Shown here in pieces: positions 33,772 to 46,200 of a DNA stretch of 64,000 bases. The position numbers and the translations under genes were made by a program. Source of the stretch: Smallanthus sonchifolius (lineage: Eukaryota; Streptophyta; Magnoliopsida; Asterales; Asteraceae); NCBI GenBank assembly GCA_023525975.1, contig CM042034.1, positions 21,619,501-21,683,500 of the forward strand. The letters are read 5' to 3'. The notes under the pieces are model-generated. The model made no database searches. It had not been told where the DNA came from and was given only the letters and a program-made list of their open reading frames with translations. How positions within the stretch are numbered: position 1 is the first letter of the stretch; every line of letters starts with the position of its first letter.

Positions 33772-35162
33772 GAGTAAATTACAAATTATGTCCTTTATGT
33801 TTTACTAAATTATGGATTGGGTCCTTTAATGTTTTGACTTTCACTCCTTGTCTTTTATTTCATAAAGTTCTTACGAATTTCGTCCTTTCCACTAACAGCC
33901 GTTAAGTTTTTCAGTTAAGTTACCTCATGTGCACTGCACATGAGGGCATTTTAGTATTTTTACCCTTAAAGGACAAAAACTGTAATTTAGTTTAGATTTT
34001 ATAAATTTAATAAATTATTTTATTCATTAACTTTTAACCCCCCCCCCCCCCTCTCTCTACACACCCACCCTCTCTCTCTTTCTCCCCTTCTCTCTCTACA
34101 CTATCTGTTCATCTTCATCTATCAAACGACCCGCCTCCTATGCCTCCAACCATCTCCGACGATCCACCTCGTATGTAAATGCAGAAAATTCGGTAGAATT
34201 TATAGACCTGATTCACGATTACGTTGATGTAATCGAAGAAAATGAAGAGAAATCGAGAAAATGAGATCAGGAATTTGAGGATGCATCCATGAAGATCGAG
34301 AAAATTAGGGCTCGTGGACACTGGAAGAGTGAGCCAGTTATCCCACCCTCATCAAGCCCACTAAATTTTCAGATTAAAGGACCTTGAACCCTAATTTTTC
34401 AGATTAAAATCCCCCTATTCGGAATGAGGTTTTCTTCTGTTGAACAGGTGTTTGAATCGTGATGTTCACGGTGGTTTTGTTGGTTGTGGGAGAAGCTAGG
34501 TGGTGGACGGCGACTGGATTTGTGACGAGATCGGTAATATTGCAAGAGTTTTGGTCGGAAAGGGTGGAGAGATTTGGTCTTCGTCACCATCGGCGTCTTC
34601 GTCACCACCGTTGTTCATCATCCTTGGCTTCCTCCTCCGTTCACCGGTGCTAAACCTAATTTCACCACCGTGTTCCCAGAACTAAACCTAATTTCACCCA
34701 ACCCGATTGAAATATAAATTGTTCCCAGATTCTGATTGTCTGGGTGGAGTCGGAGAGATAGAGACAAAGGAGTACCGGTTGTGTTGGTGCGGTGGTGCCT
34801 GTGTCGGTGTCGGTGCCGGAATAACGAGGATGACGATCGGGTGGCGTGGGGCTTCTCGTAAGAATTTAGGCATATATACCTGTGTGTATGTCTAAGAATT
34901 TTAATAAGTATATTAATAAATAAAATAATTTATTAAATTTAACTAAATTACAATAATTGTCCTTTAGGGGTGAAAAAGACTAAAATGCCCTCATGTGCAA
35001 TGCAAATGGGATGATTTAACTGAAAAACTTAACGGCTGTTAGTGGAAAGGACGAAATTCGTAAGAACTTTATGAAATAAAGGACAAGGAGTGAAAGTCAA
35101 AACATTAAAGGACCCAATCCATAATTTAGTAAAACATAAAGGACATAATTTGTAATTTACTC
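33772..35162. mobile_element. Mutator-like element with long TIRs and perfect 9-bp TSD
   Basis: About 210-bp terminal inverted repeats (33772-33985 and 34948-35162) begin GAGTAAATTACAAATTATGTCC. The perfect 9-bp TSD is TAAATAAAA (33763-33771 and 35163-35171). The 0.96-kb interior has no transposase. Segments 34090-34330 and 34440-34720 have gene-like base composition and look like captured exon or UTR pieces, making this a Pack-MULE candidate, but no source gene was recognised. It is inserted in the plastid-derived sequence. Confidence 0.88.
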
Positions 35163-35238
35163 TAAATAAAAAGAAAGGCTTTATTATGTTTCCACATCAA
35201 AGTAAAATATAGTACTTAGTTCTTTTTTATTTCATTTA

Positions 35239-35309
35239 ATGTCTATTGGTGTTCCAAAAGTACCTTTTCGAAGTCCTGGAGAGGAAGATGCATCTTGGGT
35301 TGACATATA
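35239..35309 (+). pseudogene. clpP: Plastid clpP exon 1 copy
   Basis: A 71-nt exon encoding SIGVPKVPFRSPGEEDASWVDI after the ATG, the known length and sequence of plastid clpP exon 1. It is followed by GTGCGACTTGTC, a group II intron 5' end. The remaining exons are absent, so this is a dead nuclear copy of the protease subunit gene. Confidence 0.85.
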
Positions 35310-35654
35310 GTGCGACTTGTCAGATATATTGGTTCATATGGGATTTCCCCGTTTTCTCCCCAATCGAGATATCATCTGTTTCGCCCACTAAAGATTTGGA
35401 GCATGAAGTGCAATTAGATCCATTTTTGGGTGGATTCGAATTACTATTATCAATTAAAAGAATTTAATTCATACAGGGCCATCGAACCGGCCCAACCAAC
35501 AACCAAAGCAGTATGCATTATATGAACAGAAAGAAACCGTCCGGGATCATTCAATACAACGGTATGAACACGATACCAAAGCAAACCCATGGAAATACCC
35601 CTTTATGAAAGAAAAAAGACACTACGTAACTTTATTGCATTGGAAAAGACTATA

Positions 35655-35990
35655 CTACTAGGTAATCTAGTATCCTTATGCATGAAGATAATCAATTCGG
35701 TCATTGTGGTCAGACTCTATTATAGATTTCTGGCCACATTCTCCATAGCACCCTCCTATCTCTTCCTTCTCCAAGCTCACGTTATGGAAGGAGAAGAAGG
35801 AGCCGAGAAAAAGGTATCAGCAACAACTGGTTTTATTACGGGACAGCTCATACTGTTCATATCGATCTATTATGTGCCTCTGCATCTAGCACTGCGTAGA
35901 CCTCATACAATAATTGTCCTAGCTCTACTGTAACTTTTGTTTCATTTCTTCTGCAATAATCACAAACACTTCTTTGATTATGGATCTACT
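35655..35990 (+). pseudogene. ycf1: Plastid ycf1 (TIC214) N-terminal fragment
   Basis: The frame LLGNLVSLCMKIINSVIVV...GFITGQLILFISIYY...RPHTI matches the hydrophobic N-terminus of Ycf1, a component of the plastid inner-membrane import complex. A TAA at 35931 interrupts it, and matching residues continue afterwards to about 35990. The start codon region has been replaced by unrelated sequence. Confidence 0.85.
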
Positions 35991-36583
35991 ACCAAAAATA
36001 GTTAAAACTATTTAATTAAACGGGTCAACTTGTTTAATCAAACGGGTTAAACAAGTCAACCCGAACATGACTCGTTTAATTAAATGGATTATACATGTCA
36101 ATCGACCCGTTTGTTAAACAAGTTAGACATTACAACTCAAACCTTTATTATTTGTGGATCATGTCAAGAATTACAACCCCTGCTTTTGAAATACATAATC
36201 GTCTTGACTAGGATCTTGCATGGTCATAATGGAGAAAAAACGTTTAAAGGGAGAAAGGAATGTAGAGGATGGGGAGAAAGTGATTGAAAAAGATGTAAAA
36301 GAGAAGAAAAGAGAGGTTATTAAGGCTCTTAAGTCTTAAGACTTAAGTAAGAAAATATGCAACCTACTCTTCTAGCACTTTTTTTAACATCTAGAGAAAT
36401 TTTATAATAAACGGCAGTAGCAAGAAGCTAGACCAAAGACGGTACATACACCACCCGATAAAACACCAAGAAGAAAATACAGATTAATAACAAGGAAAGT
36501 AAAAAAGCAAGCCAATTAACCCAAGTAAAGAAGAGGCCTTGGATCGGTTTGTAATCCAAAGGAAGCCCAGAATCTTGATTTCT

Positions 36584-37134
36584 TCAGATTAATAACGGGG
36601 TAGGAGAAAAACATATCGTTTCTACACCCTCAATACAAACTTTACAGGAAACCGAATCAATGGAAGTGTTCCTAGCTCGTAAAGCTATCAGCGTCGAAAG
36701 CCTGTCTAGCTCAGCCCGCTGGGCTAGGATACAAACCTTCAGCGGGACCCAACTGTTCCAACAATGACCAAGGGAGATGGGGACATTATTGGGGCGAACC
36801 TCCCGCTTTTTCAAGTTGTTGACGGAGAAGAGCCCCTCATCCCCAATTGACCAAACCCATTTATCCGGTGTATCCGAGAGAACGAAGGACTTGATTACAA
36901 TGGAGAGTTGTATTAGCTCCCGGCTTTCGAGCACAAACAACAATGATCTTTTCCATTTCCAGCCCTGAAAGGACCCGTCCCTGCCCAAAACAAGATGGTC
37001 CGCCACCATACAAGGCTTAGAAGATTTAAGGGAGAATAAGGCGAGGAACCTGGACACGAGTGGATCGAAACCAGCCAATTTTCCAACCAAAACGGGATCC
37101 ATCTTTCGTCCCCTAGAATCCTGAAAGTAGTCAT
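36584..37134 (-). pseudogene. LINE 3' fragment: reverse-transcriptase zinc-binding region
   Basis: The minus-strand frame has PDKWVWSIGDEGLFSV, CWNSWVPLKVCILAQRAELDRL and a terminal C-x2-C (CKVC), the pattern of the RVT zinc-binding domain at the end of plant LINE ORF2. A neighbouring frame supplies IPFWLENW just upstream, so there is one frameshift. The rest of the LINE is missing. Confidence 0.75.
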
Positions 37135-37560
37135 GTGTAGGTCAAATATTGACTTTCAATAAAACATCATCCTCCTCCTCTTCCCCCGAAAAAAAAACTT
37201 TGTATGCATACGGTCAAGACTATTGATCACCAAGACGAGGGGTTTAAATATTATCATACTCTTCTAGCATTCATTGTAACATCTTAAAATCCAGACATTT
37301 TACTTGAGTGTGAATATAATTTAATTAATAAAATATTTCGTTGTTACTTATGTTAAAATAATTCATTAATATCTTATGTTGATTACAGGTGAAAAGTCAA
37401 ACTATGATATGAAGCTAGACTAAACATAGTTTGTTGATTATTTGACTAAAAGTAGAAGTTGAAGGGGTTAAATGACATTTTTTTTTCTGATTCCCCACAT
37501 TAAAGATTTGACATATGATTTGACACATGATTATTTATACTATTAAAATTGTTATTTGAG

Positions 37561-38500
37561 TTAATTACATGGATGGTTCGTATGGTTTGCATAAATTGCA
37601 AGTATAGTTTCTAAGTTTGAAAAACTACATTAATGATCCATTAGTTTGCTGTTTTGTCACACAAATGGTCCCTGAGTTGAATAGTCGTTAACGTTTGTTG
37701 TTAACTTTTTTAAAATAATCAAAATACCCTTTATTTATATTAGCCCCACCCTTCACCCTCCTTACCCATCTTCTTCAATATCTCCCACCATCCACCTTTG
37801 ACCCTTCTCCACAACCACCATCCCTCCACCAGTGTAACGGTCTATTAAGTTATTTCAAAATCAACATCAGAAACCCACCTTCACCGGCGACTACCTCTAC
37901 CAGCGACCACCTCCACCGGCGACAACCACCTCCTTAAAGCCTCTTCTCCTCTAGTTTATCTCACCTCTAACAACCTTCAAGTCGCCTACAGATCCACGGA
38001 TCTTATGAAACTCCAAACATATCCCCTTAACAAATTTGTTTGATCTGCTTAAAAGGATGAAGTGGAGGTCATCGTCAGTGGCGGATGATTTACATGGTGT
38101 TAGCGAAAAAGAATTCCAAGGAGGCAACTCTCCGTTTCGGTCGACGATTTCAGTGACGGTGTTGAACACAAGCTTCCGTCGGAGTTTTGAACCGTTTGAT
38201 GACTCGTCTCCGGTGAGATATCGTTCTAATGGGTGTTTGTAGAATTTGGCGGATATGGTGTCGGATATTGTTCTGGCCGGAGATGTTGAAATTTCGTTCC
38301 AATGGGTGTTTAAAGCTATTTATTAATACAAAGATTAATATTTTTTTTTTTTAAATATATTATTATTATTATTATTATTATTAAAAGATAAAGATGTATT
38401 TAATAAAAGAGAGAGGCGGGAAAAAAATGATAAGAATGAATATGGAAGCGATATGTGGTATGAAAACCTTTATTTATTACATAGTATATAGATATAGATT
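37561..38500. mobile_element. Remnants: one-sided TIR-like element and a Helitron 5' end
   Basis: 37561-37740 resembles a terminal repeat of the type TTAATTACATGGATGGTTCG...TTGTCACACAAATGG, followed by a CCACC/CCGGCGA-rich interior (37740-38300); the other end was not found. An (ATT)n microsatellite lies at 38357-38383. 38390-38498 ends in the TATAGATATAGA sequence shared by the Helitron family at 12683 and 51038 (minus orientation, 3' end missing). Confidence 0.45.
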
Positions 38501-38529
38501 ACAAATTGTCACTAAAATATGTAAAATGA

Positions 38530-40216
38530 AAATGCGAAATCAACAAGCGCCGAAAGAAAACAAGATCAAGCAGAACAAGAATGATTCCAATTGATTAAAC
38601 TCAGAATTAGGAATGATTAGTAAATGGAAAGGAAATCGGAATTAAATGAACTAATCCACTAGAACTTATTAGATATGCCTTATATTAATCCCCAATTGCT
38701 AACTAACAATTAACAAACAACTTTACAAAATGACATAAACCACCATTTAAGTTTAGCTAAGGCACTATTAGCCCCTCATACTTGATACACTTTGTTTGAC
38801 TGTGTTTTGACTTGCACACTATATCTCACAAAACATAACTAGAATGCTTACTAATAAAGTAGCAGAAACAAAATTTCCTTATTCCTATTCTTTTAAAAGT
38901 TCAGATATTCAAAAGTTGGTAACAGAAATCAGGTGTTTAAAAATCAAGAACAAATATCCACATTATTGGAAAGTCAATACCAAGGTTCAGATGTTCAGAA
39001 CTATTTGATAAAATTTGAAACTTTTGATGGCAAACAAAGTCAATCTAAGTTCATTGCTATGAGATATATACAACCATTCATTTTAAACCGAATAATTTGC
39101 ACTTCAAGTACAGATATCGAGATCAGTAGTTACTAGTTAGTAGTACCTCTATTATCAGCTGAAACAATCTTTATCAGTTTTTATATTTGCTGCTACACTT
39201 GTACAGTTGCTTTAAATTTAAGACGTTAATCACCCTGGAAAATAGAAGAAACTGTCATCAAGAAAAAGAACTCACTATTATCGTTCATGAACATTGGGTC
39301 GGTTAATGTCAGTCAGCGCTCGGGCCGGGTTGGCCTGAACCATGGTTGTGTCGTATCAATTTTTACCAGTGTTCCAATATATATATAGATGGTGCCCGTG
39401 CGAAGCGACGGGGAACACAGACACTGGTAATCACGTAACATGCTTACTTATTTACACCCAAATCTTTTACTTATTTACACAAATAGTCCTTAGAAAGGTG
39501 AAAAGACCTAAATACCCTCATGTGCCTTGCACATGACCTGACTTAACGGTAAAAATTGACGGTCATTAGGCCAAATGACGTAACGTATAAGAAGTTTTAA
39601 ATATGAAGGACATGCACTGTAATTTCCTTAGTTAAAGGACGTATAGTGAAATATGGGTGATACTTAAAGGACGTAATTTGTAATTTGCTCAATAAATTAA
39701 TATCGGTGATTAATTATTTGAAATTAAAAGAAGACAAATCAGATTTTAATAATCTAGACTTTAACCAGTTACCCAATAATAATCCATACTATCAATTTAA
39801 CCACTCACACTCCTAAGTTTAAATTTCGTTGCCAAAGGAAATCTCGCTCGCATAATAGTCATAGATTTTCACTCGATTTTCTCACAATAATGATTATGAG
39901 CGAAATGGGGAAACATGCCTTCCTTGTAGGCGAAATCGATTGGAAATCAAGTATAGATCTATGATGATTATGCGAGTGGGATTGTCCTCAGCAACAAAAG
40001 TGAAAGTTAAGAGCCCATTGATCAAAATGTCATAATGGATTATTATCTACCAACGGGTCATAGTTTGAATTATTAAAATCCAGTTTACCTTAAAAAATGA
40101 AGTAGTTTCAAGTCAACCTACCAAGACGTATTTTTAGACCCGTAACAAAATTACCAGATTTGACGTGCTACCCAACCCGACTGAGCCCATTGTGCCATCT
40201 TATATAGCATCAATAA
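38530..40216. other. Spacer downstream of the LAZ1-like gene
   Basis: No gene recognised. A MULE-type terminal piece lies at 39420-39690 (right-end orientation). A repeat with GACCCGTAACAAAATTACC/AACGGGTCATAG ends is near 40055-40190. The 3' UTR of the LAZ1-like gene should begin below 40217. Confidence 0.4.
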
Positions 40217-43200
40217 TCATGATGATATACGGTTATTATATGAATAGGGCATCAGTTTAGATGTCTTACAAAATTGAGAAAAGGGTGTCTTTGATTGTTG
40301 TCGTTGTCGCCTACCATTAGTCAAATTGCTGTCACTGAAACTCCCTTTTTCCACATCATCAACTTGAGGAAATTCATTGGTCCGGGAATTCAAAGGAATG
40401 AGATAACTGTCGTCTTTCGGACCTCTTCTTCTATCCTCATGTCGTTTTACATTTTCTGATATCTCATGAAAAGTTCTATTTATCTTTGCTAATCCCCTTT
40501 CTACTGGTTCTACAACATGAGAAACTGTGAACTTCATGTCGTCTACAATCTGTATCAAGCATTTGACATCAGAAGTATTATTACTAAAAAAATTTCAAAG
40601 CAGGTATGGTAAGTATAGTGGTTGTAGTAAGGGTGTAAACAAGCCGAGCCGCTCGTAAGCTACTCAATATTTGCTCGCTAAAAATTGGAATCAAGCCGAG
40701 CTTAAATGAGCTTGAGCTCGAGCTTATATCGGGGCTCATTTAATAAACGAGAGAGAAAATTACAAATTACGTCCTTTAACTAAGGAAATTACAGAAAACA
40801 TCCTTTATATTTAAAAAACCTTGCACGTTTCGTCCTTTAGACTAACGGGCGTTAAATTTCACCGTTAAGTCAGGTCACGTGCCTTGCATGTGAGGGCGTT
40901 TTGGTATTTTTATGTATTGATATTTTTTGACCCTGTGTAGTACACAGGTTTTAAGCTAGTACTGAATAATATAATTAACAGTATATAAAAATAGTTATAA
41001 ACTATATAAAAGTAAAATAAATAATAAATAATAAACGAGCCAAGCTTGAGCTCTCTTAAGTTAACCGAGTCAAACTCGAGCTTAGGCGAGCTCGGCTAAC
41101 TCGTTTACACCCCTAGTGGCAATTTCGACCCATTTATTTATAAATAGGTCGATTCTGGTTAACCTGCCAGACCCACTCATTTTGATGGTAATGGATCAAG
41201 AACTAACAATTTCACCACTTCCAAAGACGACATCACGAACACTCTGATGTAACCTGGGGCGGTGTGGTCTATTATCATGTCGAGCAAGATTTAGTCTAGG
41301 TGTCCTCTCACAGTCTCGAACCTCTTCTGGATCGGGTGTAGCTTCTAATGATGCATAGTCGGTCATCACAGACACATCACGTACGCATCGTTCTCCACGT
41401 TTGTAAGGTGTTGCTGGAAAAACATATAGATGCACCACAGCAGCGACACTCATCTGCTTTGCAACAAGTAACTCAATTCAACTTCTAGATTATTACAACA
41501 GACCCTTCAACATTTTTGAAAATCACAACAGACCCTAGCCTTGAACGCACCTCAATACAGATAATATAATCTTGTATACGGTTTTCTAGCTCGTGGGCCA
41601 AAGATCCTTTAAGTGCTCCCATAGAAAAAAGGAAGGCTACAGCAACACCTTGCCACCAAGTCAGGAATACTATTGATTTGAAAGTCAAGAACTTGGCCAA
41701 CGGCTTGATTGGTGCTAGCTTATCCTTGGTTACTGAATAAAACTGCACAAGGCAATACAAGGCCCAGCTCTGACTGAAGTTAAGAACAATTGCCAAGTAT
41801 GGGTACCTGCATACAAGTAACGCGTATGTCATTGCCATATACATATAGACATATAGTGAGGTGTATGTTGATAATTGCAAGAACCGCATTAACCCTTTCA
41901 CTATTTATTATGTAAATTGACTAGAATGCATGTATATTTCAATATGTTTAATATTTATTTTTTAAAAGTATGGTATTGATATTTTTTTTATCTAAACGCA
42001 GAGATGCGTATACACTATATGCACATACATATGCAAATGTGCATATTTTTATACTTTTTTAAAAGAAGTTCAGGAGATAAGAGATAAAATCAAAGATAGA
42101 GTAGGGAGAGATAAATAAACCAATGTTTTTCAGTTTTACCACTTTGATTGAAGCGATATGTACACGTCTTATGTGGTTCTCGCGGTTCTCAACATACTAT
42201 TGGTTCTGAAAAGAACGTGTACACTATATATAGGGAAGGGTTCAAATAATAACCAGTTTTTTATGTGATAACCACTCTTAAACAATCACATAATTTATAA
42301 ATTCTTTTTAATTTTAATTGTTAAATACTCTTTGAACATATATCTTGAACATAAATACGCCCGGTGAATGCCTAGCCTCTCGCTCTGAACCCGCGGGCCC
42401 GGTTTAGACAACGTAGTGGTCAGGTTAGAGGGGTGACGGGTCTCCGACTTGTCGGAGATGCGACTGCCACTCAAAATGAAAGTCGCCATTCAAAAAAAAA
42501 AATACGGAAATGTAGAGTCTTACTTATATGTAACACTAACAGAATGATAATTGTTACATATACGTAACACTATGTTTGAGAGTGGTTATCACGGTTATCA
42601 CATAAATATTGGTTATCATTTGAACTGCACCCTATATATATATATATATAGGGGAAGGTTCCACTAAGAAGTGGTTTTTCGCTAAGAAACGCTAAGAAGC
42701 GGGTCAAACGAACTCCGATTGAGCTCATTCCAGCGGCGTTGGAACCGTCTCATCAAACTCTAATCCGGACCCAAAAACCTAAACCCCCTCCACCCGCACC
42801 CCCCAAAAACCTAAAAGCCTAAAACCACCACCCCCCACCCCCCAAAAACCTAACCCCCCCCCCCCCACCCCAAAAAAACCTAAACCCACCCCCAAAAACC
42901 TAAACCCCCCACCCCCCACCCCCCAAAAAAACCTAAACCATAAGGCTAAAACCATAAAATTCAAACGTAAAATCTAAACCCTAAAAGCTAAGATGGTATA
43001 TCGAACGCCGCCGAAATGAGCTCAATCGGAGTTCGTTTGATATCGTTTCTAAGCGTTTTGGTCATTTCTTAGATTTCTTAGCGAAAACCTACTTCTTATT
43101 TGAACCTCCCCCTATATATATATATACACACACTAAAGCTAAATGCTAAAAGCTAAATAGTAAATAAACATTAAAGATAAACCCTAAAAGTTAAACGCTA

Positions 43201-46200
43201 AAGCTAAACGCAAAAAAACTAAAAATTAAACCTTAAAGTTAAACCATAAAAACTAAACCCTAAAACTAAACCATAAAAACTAAGGCTATAAGCTAAACCA
43301 AAAAAGTAAAAAAACACAGCGAAAATAGACAATAAAAGAATTTGAAATGGAACTGTAACCAAAACTATCCAGTAGCGCGGCGGCTTAAGCTACACAGAAT
43401 GGGTAAGGCTTAGGTCTTAGTTTTTGGGGGTGGGTGGGTTAGGTTTTTGGTTGGTGGGAGGGGGGGTGGGGGATGGGGGGGGGGGGATTAGAGACGAGCG
43501 AACCCGCGACCTAGAGTTGCATTAGAGAGGAGCGGATGGCAAAAATGATCTTTTAGCCGTTTGGACTACTTGGTACCCAATATGCAGTTGTTCTAAAGCA
43601 GAGCTGTCATAGCGATTATATAATATTCCATAAACAGAATCACATAATCAGATGTTATGAGTGTTTGAAATATCAGATTAGGAACTAATAGAATGACTAG
43701 ATTGTGGTGAAAAAAGGAGGCGTATTGTCTACAAATTCAGCTACTACAAAAGTAGTAAATATCTTACGCATATCCACATTCAAACTTCCCTTCACCATAA
43801 ACACCAAGAAGTTGAAAAAACATTGCTAACGGTGCACAGACCAGCTTTAGAATCATCTGGAATCAAGCAATTTTTATCAGAATTAGATATGGATCAATGA
43901 GGAAAACATTATTAAAATATACAGAAGTGGTCCATACATATTGCACAATGCCAATTTTTACAGCCTGGTAGAATTCAGGACCAAGATACCATTCCCTAAG
44001 GCAGCAACTCAGTGGGAAAGGGTGTTCCACGATTCTGTAAGTGTACGATTCTTCTATGAGAGGTATGCTGTGGCTAATAAGACGATTACTTTCCATGAAC
44101 TCAATAGTACTATCCTCTCCACCTTCAGTAACCATATATTTTAGTTAAAATCATGTAACAGAAAATCCATAAAAAAGAATAACTTACAAGAATGATACAT
44201 ACGATTGCACAAATGAAGAGGAGGCAAATAGGTAGGTTGGGTAACGGGTCAAAACATGTATTTTTTCTACAGGCAGGTTGGGTTGAACACTTTCTTTCCA
44301 AAACTTTCTACTTTTTTATAAAGAAATAGTGTGCCAAATATGATCAAAAAGTTCAAATATATCAGTAATAATACAATTTACTGAATTAAAAAATTTAGGA
44401 GGCTTTATGCATTAAAAAACACTTTTTGAGGCTTTCAACCCGCTTCCTTTTGAGTTACTTTTTTGGATGTTACCCATTTGACCAGTTAACGATGAAACAT
44501 AAGCCGGATCGAGCCATTCATAAGTAACTGCTCTAATGCATCTAGAATGGAAGGGACAGAGACAATAAACTCAAAGGAGAGCCTAACATATAACATGAGA
44601 GGCCAAATGTTGAGTGTTTTCTGTTCACATCTGACATTAACTGTTTAAACGTTCACTTTTGTAATTTCAAAATAAGTAACCTATTTAATTTCTTTATTAC
44701 CATAACAAGAAAGATTGAATGGTCAACTAATTGGTTAGAATAAATACGACTGTTGTAGCAAAGATATTTTAATTGAGTAAACTAAGATGCACTATATCTT
44801 ATTTAACATATTCATGCATAATATACGTACTTCACTGGGAATTTCAAATCAAAAACATTAATGATGAAACTTTCACTTTCCAATTCTTTTTTAATCCTAA
44901 ACAGAAAGCTAAAATATTGCCAAGTGTCATATTCAGAACACCAACAACCTCATTAGGATATTTCAGTAACGTACCTAGGCAGGCTATAAGATATCTCCCA
45001 AAGCAATATAAGGCAAAAGCCTCATACCAGTCTCTGATTATTTCATAGTTGAATGCAGCATCTGCATCCAATAATGACAAGAACTGTACAATTTGGAATA
45101 GTGAAAGTTAGGCATGATCATTGCATATGACTGATTGAATACAAAATCAGTTGCAAACGAATTCAAAAGGACTGAAACTAAAAGAAAATAGTTTATATGC
45201 AGAATCCAAAGTACTATATGAGTAACCCGTCAACCGCAATTAAGAGACAAGCAAAGATGAGCTGATGGATACGGAAACCTTAATTATTTCTGATCATAAA
45301 GTATATCAGAAGTCGAAACAAAGTAGCATGTCATAGGAAGTACATAAACTTCTTCATAATGTGTCAGGAAATTTATCTCTTTTGCTTATGGTGTTACAGT
45401 TGTAAATCATTGATTCATACCACACGTGGCACTTTTTTAATACACTGAAAGAATATCATTTTCTCTTCAGATTATCCATATAGGATCATCATATACAACT
45501 CATTCCTTCATAACTCCTAAGCCTATCACCAACCAAAATACAGAAAAATGTAGTAGAATAAATCACTCACTTAAATTCTTATGTGAATATATCTAGGTAA
45601 TAACCTTTGTACTGAATTACTAAAACATTCTGTTCAATTTTTTTCAAATCAAATAGTAACCATAAGCGCACTCAAAAGTTTTTTTTTCATATTACTCAAT
45701 AGCAGAAGGCAGTTCGGAAAGATCATCCACTGCGTTATTATGCTACCACAAGTATCACAAACAGGCTTTTAGTTTTTTTAGTTTTAATGTTTATTTATTA
45801 CTTCTATAAATAAAATCATACAGCATCTGCCACCAAACAGTGAAAAGAAAACAGGCAATACAGCATGATATCCTCTTACCGATTCCAATGAATAAACAGG
45901 AACCATCAGAACAAGGCCAATTAAGAACTTCTGTTCCTGAAAACAAATTAATTTTCAGTTTTTCACTACCATCAGCTGGAGATGATAACAAACAACAAGA
46001 TCATTTTAATATGACTTGCATGATAAACATTATTACTGGATGCATATGATTGCAAGAGATCATCTTTTTAGACAAAGGAAAAATTACTTATGCAAACTGA
46101 AAAAGAGAAAACTCAAACTTTTGAAGGATATATGCAATATCAAACCTCAGGTTGATTGTAAGCAGCTAAATGCTCAAAGATAAGATACGTGGAAAGAAAA

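Larger units (their letters stand above)
33300..35990 (+). other. Nuclear plastid DNA insertion (NUPT), split by a MULE
   Basis: Plastid-like sequence occupies about 33300-33762 and 35172-35990. The second part holds clpP exon 1 and the start of its group II intron, then a 75-bp stretch that also occurs near 33366-33450, then the beginning of ycf1 with in-frame changes and a stop at 35931. clpP and ycf1 are far apart in typical plastid genomes, so at least one join happened during or after transfer. The origin of the repeated stretch (frame reading NPWKYPFMKEKRHYVTLLHW) is not recognised. Confidence 0.75.

Noticed and set aside
40928..40951. Rho-independent terminator-like hairpin
   Set aside because: CCTGTGTAGTACACAGG followed by TTTT is the 3' hairpin of a Helitron in a plant intron, ending in CTAGT.
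43130..43330. True interstitial telomere array
   Set aside because: Units are irregular (TAAAAGCTAAA, TTAAACC); there is no run of perfect TTTAGGG.
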